Origin: Wylensekiella montiformis | GTDB lineage: Bacteria; Bacillota; Negativicutes; Selenomonadales; Selenomonadaceae | Length of the DNA: 64,000 nt | Assembly: GCF_009697385.1 (NCBI RefSeq) | Contig: NZ_VUNL01000012.1 | Coordinates: 21,362 to 85,361 of the forward strand | Direction: 5' to 3' | In this document: positions 50,131 through 59,080 of the stretch, one piece after another | How positions within the stretch are numbered: the stretch's first letter is position 1 | Layout of the letters: each line of letters opens with the position of its first letter | Position numbers and translations under genes: made by a program | The notes under the pieces: model-generated | The model's input: the letters and a program-made list of their open reading frames with translations, nothing else | Told to the model about the DNA's origin: nothing | Databases searched by the model: none

Positions 50131-50919
50131 ATGGCACAAGAAATGGCTATGCTGCACGACGTTGCCCGCTGCAGCGCCTGCCGCGCCTGTATGGTTGCCT
50201 GCAAGCAATGGCATGACCTGCCGGCGGATATGTCGACTCCCTTTGAAGGACAATATCAGTCTCATGCGGAGCTGACCCCTTCGACCTGGAACCTCATCAA
50301 AATGAAGGAGCGCGTCGATGCGCAGGGAAACTTTCACTGGGATTTTTTCAAGCGTCAGTGCATGCACTGTGCAGATCCGGCCTGCGCCAAGGGCTGTCCG
50401 GAGCAGGCTATCGAGCAGATGCCAACCGGTGCGGTGGTGATCCATCCGGATCTGTGCGTAGGGTGCGGCTACTGCTCGCATAACTGTCCGTTCGGCGTCC
50501 CGAAGATTGATCCCCGGACGCATACCTCGACGAAATGCGATCTTTGCTTTGACCGGATAGAGGAAGGCATGGAACCCGCCTGCTCCAAAACCTGCACGGC
50601 AGACGCCATCCTTTTCGGTACAAAGGAAGACATGCACCGGAAAGCGCGGGAACGTCTGGAAGAGCTCAAGGCTGAGGGGCATCCTGACGCCAATATCTAT
50701 GACCCGCAGGGCGTGGGCGGAATCCATATGCTGTACGTCCTGCCCGATAAGCCGGCGGTTTACGGGCTGCCCGACGATCCGGTGACATCGTCATCCATCG
50801 ATCTTTGGAAAGATGTCGTGCGCCCGCTGGGCAAGCTGGCCGGCGCCGGCGCGATCGTCGGCGTGCTCGGCATGGCTGCCGTCAAGGGAATGGCGGGACG
50901 CGGAAAGGAGGAGAAATAA
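50131..50919 (+). CDS. fdhB: Formate dehydrogenase iron-sulfur subunit
   Basis: A 262-residue electron-transfer subunit with four [4Fe-4S] clusters: CSACRACMVACKQW, CMHCADPACAKGCP, CVGCGYCSHNCPFG and CDLCFDRIEEG-CSKTC. A hydrophobic C-terminal segment (LAGAGAIVGVLGMAAVKGM) may anchor it, as in FdnH. It accepts electrons from the catalytic subunit and passes them to the cytochrome b subunit. Start ATG 50131 follows AAAGGAG. Confidence 0.93.
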   Translation: MAQEMAMLHDVARCSACRACMVACKQWHDLPADMSTPFEGQYQSHAELTPSTWNLIKMKERVDAQGNFHWDFFKRQCMHCADPACAKGCPEQAIEQMPTGAVVIHPDLCVGCGYCSHNCPFGVPKIDPRTHTSTKCDLCFDRIEEGMEPACSKTCTADAILFGTKEDMHRKARERLEELKAEGHPDANIYDPQGVGGIHMLYVLPDKPAVYGLPDDPVTSSSIDLWKDVVRPLGKLAGAGAIVGVLGMAAVKGMAGRGKEEK

Positions 50920-50920
50920 C

Positions 50921-51613
50921 ATGCTGGTTAACAAAAAATACATCCAACGGCATAAGAAAGGCTTCATCTGGTTTCACTGGATCAACGCCGTCTGCTTTTT
51001 CATGCTGTTTCTCACCGCACTGCCGCTCTACTCCGATTGGTTCCGCCCGCTTTACGATACGCTGGGCGCGCGCAATCTGCAGTATGCGCATCGCTTCTTC
51101 GCCGTTATTTTTATCGCCAATCCGATCATTGGCCTGTTGTTTACGGCGCGGGAAGGAATCCTGCGTCTGATCCGGGAAGTGTTCCGCTTCGGACGCGATG
51201 ATATCGTGTTCAATCAGAAGTTTCCCGCGGAGCTGATCGGCCGGGAGCCGGAGGGAATACCGCCGCAGACCTTTTACAACGGCGGCGAAAAGATGAATAT
51301 TGCGCTGCAGGCCGTATTCTGGTTTCTGCTGGTCGTCTCCGGCCTGATTCTCTGGTTTGGCGAAGGGCATATCAGTCCCGCTGTCCGTACTTGGATGATT
51401 CCGCTGCACAGCCTTTGCGCGGGAATCGGGTTTGCGGCGGCAATCGGACACATCTATCTGGCGCTCGGCGTCAACCCGGACTCGCTTCACGGCATGCTGG
51501 ACGGCACGGTAAAGGCCGGCTATGCGGCAAAGCATCATGGAAAATGGGTAGAGGAGCTCATCGAAGAAGGAAAGGTCACGCGCGAAGAAATTCAACGGGC
51601 CAGTCAGGAGTAA
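50921..51613 (+). CDS. fdhC: Formate dehydrogenase cytochrome b subunit
   Basis: A 230-residue membrane protein of the FdnI/FdoI family. Four transmembrane helices are visible (FHWINAVCFFMLFLTALPLY, RFFAVIFIANPIIGLLF, ALQAVFWFLLVVSGLILWF, LHSLCAGIGFAAAIGHIYLA), with histidines for two haems in FHWINA, YAHRFF and PLHSLCAGIGFAAAIGH. It links the iron-sulfur subunit to quinone. The ATG lies one base after the fdhB stop, so they are co-translated. Confidence 0.92.
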   Translation: MLVNKKYIQRHKKGFIWFHWINAVCFFMLFLTALPLYSDWFRPLYDTLGARNLQYAHRFFAVIFIANPIIGLLFTAREGILRLIREVFRFGRDDIVFNQKFPAELIGREPEGIPPQTFYNGGEKMNIALQAVFWFLLVVSGLILWFGEGHISPAVRTWMIPLHSLCAGIGFAAAIGHIYLALGVNPDSLHGMLDGTVKAGYAAKHHGKWVEELIEEGKVTREEIQRASQE

Positions 51614-51619
51614 AGCGCG

Positions 51620-51763
51620 ATGCGCAGCTGGTGCAATCAGGCGGAGAACAGGTTCCTTCCGCTGGATGATTCAGATTCGAAGGTGATCCGTGAGCTGATT
51701 GCGGGCATGGAGTCCGGCCGGATTCATTCCTTTCGCGATTACCGGATTAACGGCGAGGCATAA
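51620..51763 (+). CDS. 47-residue protein at the end of the formate dehydrogenase operon
   Basis: A short frame too small for most annotation cut-offs. ATG 51620 lies 6 bases after the fdhC stop codon, with GGAG at 51607-51610 inside the end of fdhC. It encodes MRSWCNQAENRFLPLDDSDS and then a charged helix, ending HSFRDYRINGEA just before the operon terminator. I do not recognise it; no membrane segment. Its position suggests a small subunit or maturation factor. Confidence 0.5.
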   Translation: MRSWCNQAENRFLPLDDSDSKVIRELIAGMESGRIHSFRDYRINGEA

Positions 51764-51764
51764 T

Positions 51765-51821
51765 AAAAAATCCGCTTTCGGCGGGGATGCGCAGGGCATC
51801 CCGCCGAAAGCGGATTTTTTT
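51765..51821. terminator. Bidirectional terminator fdh operon / DASS gene
   Basis: AAAAAATCCGCTTTCGGCGG with GGATGC (51765-51790) pairs with GCATCCCGCCGAAAGCGGAT and TTTTT (51796-51820). A very long, almost perfect stem between convergent genes. Confidence 0.92.
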
Positions 51822-51836
51822 GCGGATGAATGGCGG

Positions 51837-53381
51837 TTATCCGGTGATCCAGCTGACGAAATAGATGACCAGAGGGATCGTAACGCAGGCGATGCCGACG
51901 GTATCGATGATGACGCCGGTATGGATCATCTTGGTGATCGGGATATAGCCCGAAGCATAGACGATGGCATTTGGCGGCGTAGATACGGGCAGCATGAATC
52001 CGAGCGATGCGGAAAGCGCGATGCCTACCGATACGGGGATCGGGCTGATGCCTGCGGCGACCGCGGCCGTGATGGCCAGCGGACCGATCATGTTTGTGGC
52101 CGCTGTATGGCTGGTCAGCTCGGAGAGCAGCAGGGCCATGACCGAGAAGATGGCGACCATGGCGACCTGTGTCGGAGCGCCGCCCATGGAGCTGACGATG
52201 AGATCGCCGACCCACTGCGACAGACCGGTTTTATACATCATGCCGCCCATGGCCAGACCGCCGCCGAACAGAATCAGTGTTCCCCACTCGATACCTTCCA
52301 TGGCCTCCGACCACTTGAGCGTGAACTGACGCTTTTCAAAATTGACCGGCAGGATAAAGAGGATCAGCGCGCCGAGCATAGCGGCAATCGCTTCCGGGAA
52401 GAGCTTGTTGTACATCTTGAGCGTCGGGTCCGTGCTGCCGAAGGCGATGGAAAGGAAGCCGGGCGTCACCCAGAGGACGACCGCTATGAGAAAGCAGAAC
52501 AGCGTATTTTTCTGAGCGCGCGTCCATCCGCCGAGCTCAGAAAGTTTTCCCTGAATGAACGTTTCCGCGCCCTCGATGCGGGTGACATCTGCCGGGAACA
52601 TATGCGAGAGAACGACGTAAGCGATGAGGAAATAAACGACCATGGCGATAAAGCCCCAGGTCATCCACTCAAAAAACGAAACATGGATGTCGCACATCTG
52701 ATCGAGGAATCCCAGCATGATGAGGTTTGGCGGCGTTCCGATTGGCGTGAGCACGCCGCCGATCGAGCAGGAATACGCTGTCATGAGCATGAGTCCGGTT
52801 GCGTATTTGTATTCGTGCAGATCGATCTCCCGCCCGTTGGCGGCAAACATCTCTTTGATGGAGGTCAGCAGGCCGAGGCAGATCGGAAACATCATGGCGG
52901 CCGTTGCCGTGTTGCTGACCCAGCCGGAGCACAGAGCGGCGGCGAGGCCGACGGCGAGGAAAATCCGCTTCGGGTTCGAGCCGACCCAGGAACGGGACAG
53001 CAGCCAGTAGGCGAACCGTTTATCGAGGCCATGCGTCATCATGGCCTTGGCCAGAATGAAGCCGCCCATGAAAAGGAAAATCATCGGGTTGGCGAACGCG
53101 GCAAACGCTGCGCCTACCGGGATGACGCCGGTCACGACGGCCAGCGTCGGCCCGATCAGCGACGTGACCGGGATCGGGACCGGCTCAGTGATCCACCAAA
53201 GCGCGACCAGAACCATGATGGCCAGCAGCTTGTGAGCAGCCAGCGTCAGTCCCGCGATCGGCGTCAGAAAAACCAGTGCGGCCAGTATGGGGCCACCGAA
53301 CAGGCCGATGGTACGGCGCTTGTGGTCAAAAGCCTGTTCCGCACGCTTGACGGCCAGTGCTTCTTTGCTCATCTTGTCCAA
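51837..53381 (-). CDS. DASS-family anion:Na+ symporter
   Basis: A 514-residue divalent anion:sodium symporter with about 12 transmembrane segments. The hallmark repeats are SNTATAAMMFPI with GGVLTPIGTPPNLI, and SELTSHTAATNMIG with MLPVSTPPNAIVYASGYIPI, each with the SNT-type motif. Members move succinate, malate, citrate or sulfate. Start TTG 53381 is nine bases after AAAGGAGG. A dicarboxylate would fit an anaerobe, but the substrate is not readable. Confidence 0.88.
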   Translation of the reverse strand: MDKMSKEALAVKRAEQAFDHKRRTIGLFGGPILAALVFLTPIAGLTLAAHKLLAIMVLVALWWITEPVPIPVTSLIGPTLAVVTGVIPVGAAFAAFANPMIFLFMGGFILAKAMMTHGLDKRFAYWLLSRSWVGSNPKRIFLAVGLAAALCSGWVSNTATAAMMFPICLGLLTSIKEMFAANGREIDLHEYKYATGLMLMTAYSCSIGGVLTPIGTPPNLIMLGFLDQMCDIHVSFFEWMTWGFIAMVVYFLIAYVVLSHMFPADVTRIEGAETFIQGKLSELGGWTRAQKNTLFCFLIAVVLWVTPGFLSIAFGSTDPTLKMYNKLFPEAIAAMLGALILFILPVNFEKRQFTLKWSEAMEGIEWGTLILFGGGLAMGGMMYKTGLSQWVGDLIVSSMGGAPTQVAMVAIFSVMALLLSELTSHTAATNMIGPLAITAAVAAGISPIPVSVGIALSASLGFMLPVSTPPNAIVYASGYIPITKMIHTGVIIDTVGIACVTIPLVIYFVSWITG

Positions 53382-53841
53382 ACGAATACGCCTCCTTTTG
53401 CAGTCGATAAAATAAGAAGAAAAGATAAAGACATGGATGTAATACGGTTCTTGGTTTAATAATAAATAATATTCAGTATTTTTTCAATAGACGAGACGGC
53501 AAAAAAACGATTCTATTTAGGCATAGTTTGTTTCTTCGCAGAAAGAGCGCCCCGGCGGAAAATCCTGCCGGGGCGCTCGGGGAAGGGATGATAGAACGTT
53601 TGAGAAATGGGAAGAAAGAAGGATGGGATGTTCCCTCTTTTTTAAGGAATATCCATGAGATCAAACAGCCGGATGAACGGCCTGCGTTGTTCTCATCGAC
53701 AAGCTTAGTATAGCGTCATTTTATGAAAAATGCGTGTAATCCGGCGCGGATGATCCGTAGTTTTCAGGGAATTCTCACCTTGTTTTCAAGCTGGATGTGG
53801 TAGAATAAGAATAGATTTTTATGGAAATAGAGGTGGTTTCC
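53382..53841. other. Intergenic region with a GC-rich hairpin
   Basis: A 460-base gap between divergent genes. GAGCGCCCCGGC (53545-53556) pairs with GCCGGGGCGCTC (53567-53578), without a T-run on the plus strand. A -10-like TAGAAT near 53802 could serve the protease gene. Short frames on both strands lack support. Confidence 0.45.
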
Positions 53842-55695
53842 TTGAACGATAAGCGGAATCAATGGAAGGGAAAGCTGACTGCGCTGGCCCTGTCCGGTAT
53901 TTTGGCGGCCGGTGCGGTATGGGCGCCGGCTCAGCGGGCGCAGGCAGTAGATGTCTGGGGAGCGGCCGCACAGGCCTTGGGCGTATTCGGTGCTTATAAA
54001 TCAGCGCTGTCCAGCATCTTGTCCATGGGAAATAATGTCAGCGCCCAGATTCAGAGCCGGCGGCAGGATCTGAAAGAAAACGGGGAGGACCCCAACCGTC
54101 ATGACCGGCAGGTCGTCGACCGCGTCATGACGCAGCTGACCGAACAAGGCGAATATGCGCTGAAAGTCAATTCGCTGCCGTTTGTGTGGAGCGTCAACAA
54201 CAGCAGGGAATTCAACGCGTCCTGTTATCCGACCAATTATGTCAGCATCAACAGAGCGCTGGTGCGCGGGCTGAATCTCGACCCGGATGAGCTGGCTGCC
54301 GTACTGGCGCATGAAATGACACATGGCATCGAACAGCACAGCGCGCACAATTATGCCAAGGCCGTCGCGCAGTACTACGGCATGGCTTTTTTAAACATGG
54401 ACGCCGGCCTCATGGACTGGAACAAGCTCAATGGACTGGCCAGCTATTCGATTGCCAAAAATGTCACATTGCCGACGGAGTATGACGCGGATGAAGGCGG
54501 GTTTTACATCATGGCCAGCGCCGGTTTCAATCCCGGCGGCGGCGCGGCGGCAATGGCCAGAATGGCCCATTACCTGACCTATGAAACGCAGAACGTGCTG
54601 GAATATCAGGATCCGGACCCGAAAAACAAAAATCAGGAAAACTACAATGATCATCCCGATACCGACCTGCGCGAGCAGAAACTGGCCCGGATGATGTCTG
54701 ACTACGGCTGCGGCCATGTGACGGTCCGGGACCGGCGGGACATCTATATCGACGGGCAGAAGCTTCTGAGCGCTGACTGGACGGACGATACTTATGACAA
54801 TACGTGGGAAAACGCCTATTACGTGGCCGGAGCCATCGCCAAGGCCTTTCATGACTATGACAGCCCGGACGGCTGGGCGTTTCGCAGCGACGGGCGGGGC
54901 GGCATGACCTGCCTGCCGGAAACCCGGGTCAATCAGACGCTGCAGTATTTCCTTGCTGCGGATCATGCGGGCGCGCGGCTGCGCGATCTTGTCGTACAGG
55001 CTTATGCCGGTGAGGAAAAAAGCGGCGCGCGGAAGAAAATGAAACAGGCCGAAGCCGCCCGGCGGAAGAACATACAAAAGGTGAAGGAAGAAGTGCTCGG
55101 AGCGGATCCGCGGGATGTAAAAAACATGCGCGGCAATGCGGATGCCTACAGCGACTACGGCATGGGAGATAAAGCCATGTTTCTGATGAACCGTGTCTTT
55201 GCGGCCCGCCATCCGGAAAACGAAGCGGAAAACTATGCCATACGCGGCCGCGCCAAAGCCGTGCAGGGAGATTTTCAGGCGGCGCTGGCGGACTCCGATC
55301 AATCCATCCGTCTGGACCCGAAAAATGTCTACAACTTCCTGAACCGGGCCGACGTTTACCGGATGGCCGGTGACCGTGAGGCCGCGCTGCGGGATCTGGA
55401 TCAGGCCAAAAAAGTTGACGGTTCCAATCTCTACAGCTGGCTCATGAGCGCACAGATCTGCGACGAAATGGCGGATCACGCCAATGCGCTGACGAATTAC
55501 CGGGAATTCTACCGCCTGCAGCCCAAAGCCTTCCGGCAGATACCGGAAGAATATCTCAAGGACATTTCCGAAAAGGACTGCCAGACACTCCGGAAAGAGA
55601 AGGCTGACGCGAGAAAGAAATTAGAAAAACAAATCCGGGACGAAAAAAAAGCCGCAGACAAAAAGGCTGCGGAAAAGAAAAAAGCATCCCGATAA
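53842..55695 (+). CDS. Periplasmic M48 metalloprotease with TPR repeats (BepA-like)
   Basis: About 617 residues. A signal peptide (LTALALSGILAAGAVWAPA, cleavage near RAQA) precedes an M48 peptidase domain (about 90-260) with the zinc motif VLAHEMTHGIEQH and the third ligand in TEYDADEGGFYIM. After a linker, three TPR-like units follow (about 445-565: NYAIRGRAKAVQGDFQAALA, NFLNRADVYRMAGDREAAL), and a Lys/Ala-rich tail (KKAADKKAAEKKKA). BepA-type proteins work on outer-membrane protein assembly. I start at TTG 53842 (AGGTGG five bases upstream); ATG 53821 is possible but has no ribosome site. Confidence 0.87.
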   Translation: MNDKRNQWKGKLTALALSGILAAGAVWAPAQRAQAVDVWGAAAQALGVFGAYKSALSSILSMGNNVSAQIQSRRQDLKENGEDPNRHDRQVVDRVMTQLTEQGEYALKVNSLPFVWSVNNSREFNASCYPTNYVSINRALVRGLNLDPDELAAVLAHEMTHGIEQHSAHNYAKAVAQYYGMAFLNMDAGLMDWNKLNGLASYSIAKNVTLPTEYDADEGGFYIMASAGFNPGGGAAAMARMAHYLTYETQNVLEYQDPDPKNKNQENYNDHPDTDLREQKLARMMSDYGCGHVTVRDRRDIYIDGQKLLSADWTDDTYDNTWENAYYVAGAIAKAFHDYDSPDGWAFRSDGRGGMTCLPETRVNQTLQYFLAADHAGARLRDLVVQAYAGEEKSGARKKMKQAEAARRKNIQKVKEEVLGADPRDVKNMRGNADAYSDYGMGDKAMFLMNRVFAARHPENEAENYAIRGRAKAVQGDFQAALADSDQSIRLDPKNVYNFLNRADVYRMAGDREAALRDLDQAKKVDGSNLYSWLMSAQICDEMADHANALTNYREFYRLQPKAFRQIPEEYLKDISEKDCQTLRKEKADARKKLEKQIRDEKKAADKKAAEKKKASR

Positions 55696-55697
55696 GA

Positions 55698-55741
55698 ACA
55701 AAACGGGAGGGGCTGTCAGGCAGCTCCCTCCCGTTTTGTTT
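55698..55741. terminator. Bidirectional terminator protease / proC
   Basis: ACAAAACGGGAGGG (from 55698) pairs with CCCTCCCGTTTTGT (to 55739). Convergent genes on both sides. Confidence 0.88.
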
Positions 55742-55745
55742 GGAG

Positions 55746-56528
55746 TTAGCGATTCATAATGGCGTCGATGGACTGGATGCAGGCATTGCGGAAGCCGTGT
55801 TCTTCCAGAGCCGTCACGCCGCGGATGGTTGTGCCGGCGGGAGAGCAGACGTTGTCCTTGAGGACGGCCGGATGCGTGCCGGTTTCCAGCTGGAGCTTTG
55901 CTGAGCCGAGGATCATCTGCGCGATCAGGCGGTAGGCATCGGCCCGCTTCAATCCGTATTTTACGGCCGCGTCGCCGTAGGCTTCAATCATCAGGTCGAC
56001 GAAGGCCGGCCCGCAGCCGGTTACCGTGCCGCCGATACCCATGAGCGACGAGGGCAGTTCCTGAACGATGCCCACCGAAGCGAAAAGGTTCATGATCTGC
56101 TTGTGCTCTTCCTTCTGCAGAGAATTTGTTTCCTCGAACAGGAGGACCCCTTCGCCGACCATCGCCGGGGTATTCGGCATGACGAACTGGACGCGCGTAT
56201 TGGTTTTCAGATGCTGCTGGTAGACGTTGCTGTCCCAGCCGGCGGCGATCGAGATGAGTGCTTTGCCGTTCAAAGCGTCGCCGAGTTCTTTCAGCACGTC
56301 CTCGATCTGGTATGGCTTGCAGGCCATGATGAGGGTGTCGGCCTCCGCGGCGAGCTCAGCCAGCGAGGCTTTCGGCGTGAATCCGATGGACTCGGCATTG
56401 CGCCGGAGTTTTTCCTGATGGGGCGCGAAAGCAAACACCTTGCTTTTATCGATTGCGCCGGCCTGAATGAAGCCGGAAGCCAGAGCCTGCGCCATATTGC
56501 CCATGCCGATGAATCCGAGGTTATTCAT
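55746..56528 (-). CDS. proC: Pyrroline-5-carboxylate reductase
   Basis: A 260-residue ProC. The NAD(P)-binding start LGFIGMGNMAQALASGF, VQFVMPNTPAMVGEG and the dimer/active-site segment SPAGTTIRGVTALEEHGFR are all standard. It makes proline from pyrroline-5-carboxylate in the cytoplasm. The SSS symporter gene lies 115 bases upstream on the same strand. Confidence 0.95.
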   Translation of the reverse strand: MNNLGFIGMGNMAQALASGFIQAGAIDKSKVFAFAPHQEKLRRNAESIGFTPKASLAELAAEADTLIMACKPYQIEDVLKELGDALNGKALISIAAGWDSNVYQQHLKTNTRVQFVMPNTPAMVGEGVLLFEETNSLQKEEHKQIMNLFASVGIVQELPSSLMGIGGTVTGCGPAFVDLMIEAYGDAAVKYGLKRADAYRLIAQMILGSAKLQLETGTHPAVLKDNVCSPAGTTIRGVTALEEHGFRNACIQSIDAIMNR

Positions 56529-56643
56529 AAGTTATTCCCCCTGTGTCGTTGTTTTTGTTCAAAGGACAAATGTCGTCCACTTTCTATTCTACAATATTTG
56601 TAAGGCTTTTTGAATAGGAAGATGGACTGTCTCTGTGTGCCAT

Positions 56644-58113
56644 TCAATCCGATGCGAGGCCGCTGCCGCGGCGAAACAGAAGGCAGGGCAGGAGGCAGAT
56701 CGCGCTGACGGCCAGACCGAAAAACAGAGGATTGCCCGCTGCGCCGAGGAATACGGCGGCAAGAGCAGCGCCGGTCGACAGCGCCATGGACAGCGTCGCG
56801 CTGCGATGCGATACCGTGTGCGGCAGGAAGATGGCAAAACTCAGCGGCAGGAAAATGCCGCCGCTTCGGAGCGCCATGGAGAGGTAGTTCCAGAAAAGAA
56901 CCTGAGAGCCCTCGTTGACCAGCGCGATAAAAGCGGACAGGGCAATCGTCGCGAGGACGATCAGGCGCGTGACCGTCAGCTCGGAAAGATGCCAGGGGTG
57001 ATTGGCCGTCGGGATTTCCAGTATATCGATTTCCTGCAGCTCAGGCTGGCTGGCGATTTTATGAATTTTGCGGGCGCGCAGCGTGACCCGGGCACGGTGG
57101 AAAATGTCGCGCGAGAGCATGGTGCCGATGCCGAGAGAAAGGCCGGCGATCGAGCCGATCAGGGACAGCATGATTCCGCCCATGGCGATGCCGCCGAGAA
57201 GCGGCGGCTGCTCCGTCAGCAGATAAACCGGAAGAGAAAGAATCGGCGTGATTTCAGGATGCGCGGTGTGCATATAGATGCCGACCATGGCGCACGGCAG
57301 TCCGACTGGCAGGGAAATCAGCGCCGCCGTAAACGCGGCGACAGAAGCTGTGCGGGGATTGGAAGCCGAAAAAATGGCCTGAATATACGACTGGGTACAG
57401 AGCATACCGATGACCACGGAGGAGAAATTCGCGAGGATATGCGCCGTATCGCCATGCAGCAGATTAAAGGTCCCCTCCGGCAGCGCGGCGGAAAAAGCCG
57501 GTGAAGCGAACAGGGAGTGGCTGGCCATGATTCCGGCAATCGCCATCGTGACCCAGATTACGGCCATCTTTAAAATACCGCCGACGCCGGCGCTCTTCAT
57601 GCCGCCGAAAAACGCATAGGCCGCGACCGCGAGAATCAGCAGGATCGTCGCCGGGAAGAACGGGATGCCGAAAATGGCCGCGATGATATAGATGGCCGGC
57701 AGGCAGCTGGCCACTGCGCTGAACAGAATGCCGATCGACGAGATAATGCTGGAAAATACGCCGCAGGCAAGGCCGAAGTGCTGAGAGAGAAACTGAGGAA
57801 TCGTTTCAAGCGCGGTACGGCGCAGCGGTCTGGCATAGAATAAGCCCATGATGATGAGCCCGACTCCTGAGCCGATCGTGAACCACCAGGCGGAAAGGCC
57901 CGATACCGCGGCCAGCTGTGCGGTTCCGACGGTCGCTCCGCCGCCGACACAGGTTCCGGCGATCCCGCCGGCTACCAGCGGGACGCCCGCGGAACGGCCG
58001 CCGACGCTGAATCCTTTGGTGGAATGAACGGAACGCGCGGCGCGTATGCCGAATCCAAGTACAACCGCGATGGTCGTACAGAGGATGAACAGCTGAAAAA
58101 GAGAAATGTCCAT
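56644..58113 (-). CDS. SSS-family sodium:solute symporter
   Basis: A 489-residue protein with about 13 transmembrane helices. The N-terminal segment STKGFSVGGRSAGVPLVAGG, GTCVGGGATVGTAQLAAVSG and the later LIGSIAGLSLGIGTMLSRDI are typical of the SSS family (PutP, PanF, sugar symporters). The nearby proC might hint at proline, but the Na+/solute motif does not settle the substrate. A promoter and hairpin lie upstream (58148-58220). Confidence 0.85.
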   Translation of the reverse strand: MDISLFQLFILCTTIAVVLGFGIRAARSVHSTKGFSVGGRSAGVPLVAGGIAGTCVGGGATVGTAQLAAVSGLSAWWFTIGSGVGLIIMGLFYARPLRRTALETIPQFLSQHFGLACGVFSSIISSIGILFSAVASCLPAIYIIAAIFGIPFFPATILLILAVAAYAFFGGMKSAGVGGILKMAVIWVTMAIAGIMASHSLFASPAFSAALPEGTFNLLHGDTAHILANFSSVVIGMLCTQSYIQAIFSASNPRTASVAAFTAALISLPVGLPCAMVGIYMHTAHPEITPILSLPVYLLTEQPPLLGGIAMGGIMLSLIGSIAGLSLGIGTMLSRDIFHRARVTLRARKIHKIASQPELQEIDILEIPTANHPWHLSELTVTRLIVLATIALSAFIALVNEGSQVLFWNYLSMALRSGGIFLPLSFAIFLPHTVSHRSATLSMALSTGAALAAVFLGAAGNPLFFGLAVSAICLLPCLLFRRGSGLASD

Positions 58114-58147
58114 ATTTTTGCTACACCCCTATACACAAACCGAAAAG

Positions 58148-58220
58148 CCCCATGCTCATAGAGCAGGGGCGTGTGACCCTTCACGAGTTTTATCTTACGC
58201 CGGTATCTTTCCTTCGTCAA
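58148..58220 (-). promoter_or_regulatory. Promoter and leader hairpin of the SSS symporter gene
   Basis: On the minus strand TTGACG (58220-58215), a 17-base spacer and TAAGAT (58197-58192). The leader then forms GCCCCTGCTC, TAT, GAGC-ATGGGGC (58171-58148, one bulged A) followed by TTTTCGG, a possible attenuator. Confidence 0.55.
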
Positions 58221-58368
58221 GTCAGGAACGGAGGATTCGCCTTCTTTCGCAGGCTGGCTTTCACCCGGGGCAGGAATAACGGGGAAGACAGCGAATAAAA
58301 AAGAGAAGGAACGAACGGCAGTCCGGTCGGGGGATGTTCGGACGGATCGTTTGGAAGGGGGAAACAAC

Positions 58369-58953
58369 ATGATTTCATTGGAAGAAAAAATCGGGATCTG
58401 GAAGGGGATGCCGCAGGATACGCCGGAACAGCAGCTATGGGCGGATAATTATTACGATGAAGAGCTTATGCCGCTTGCGCTGAAACGCTTTGCCCAGCGC
58501 TACGGGCGCCGGCCTCTGCCGGAGTATTACGGCATGATCCTGCTGCTTGGCGCGGACTGGTCGGAGGTCGCATTTCAGGTCGGCCTGCTGAGCCCGCAGA
58601 ATATTCATGTCATCTGCACGAAAGATCATATGACGCAGTACCGGCAGCTGGTCAATGCGCTCCAGCTGGAAGAGGAAAGCTGCCTTTGCACGACCATCAG
58701 CCCCGGCGACATGGCCTCGCTGTATCGTGTGATGAAAAAACAGCACGATATTTGGGATTCTGTGGGAAAAAGCGCCGTGGACATCACGGGCGGCACCTCC
58801 GAATCCTCGGTGGCCGCCGCCATGGCCGCGGCGGTATTCGGCATGGATGTCTACCAGCTGGAAATGCTGTATGCTCCGGACGTGGTTCGTCACGAGCCGG
58901 GAACGGAGCACATGCTTCAGATTCCCTTGCCGGAGTCGGTTTTGGGCGATTGA
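58369..58953 (+). CDS. CARF-like single-domain protein
   Basis: A 194-residue cytoplasmic protein. After a helical start (1-50) comes a Rossmann-like fold: strand ILLLGADWSEVAFQVGLLSP, IHVICTKDHMTQYRQLV, then AVDITGGTSESSVAAAMAAA and VYQLEMLY. The DITGGT (138-143) motif followed by a helix is the hallmark of CARF domains, which bind cyclic oligoadenylates; the usual Lys after GGT is replaced by Ser-Glu. There is no attached effector domain and no CRISPR array or cas gene in the window. A CARF-only protein could be a ring nuclease or a nucleotide sensor. Start ATG 58369 has GGAAGGGGG upstream. Confidence 0.6.
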   Translation: MISLEEKIGIWKGMPQDTPEQQLWADNYYDEELMPLALKRFAQRYGRRPLPEYYGMILLLGADWSEVAFQVGLLSPQNIHVICTKDHMTQYRQLVNALQLEEESCLCTTISPGDMASLYRVMKKQHDIWDSVGKSAVDITGGTSESSVAAAMAAAVFGMDVYQLEMLYAPDVVRHEPGTEHMLQIPLPESVLGD

Positions 58954-58986
58954 ACTGTAACGCCGCACCAATTTCCCAGAAAGGGC

Positions 58987-59014
58987 TTGCAATTTGTCCG
59001 ATGTTCGTTAAAAT
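58987..59014 (+). promoter_or_regulatory. Promoter of the ROK kinase gene
   Basis: TTGCAA (58987-58992), a 16-base spacer and TAAAAT (59009-59014), 67 bases before the start codon. Confidence 0.55.
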
Positions 59015-59080
59015 AAAGATATATCTTTTTAAAATCGGAAGCAATCCGTAATCCCTTTATACTGAGAAGGAGTGGACAGC

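Noticed and set aside
53588..53713. 41-residue frame beginning MIERLRNGKK
   Set aside because: It has a GGGAAGGG just before the ATG but no promoter, no recognisable family and an opposing frame of equal quality.
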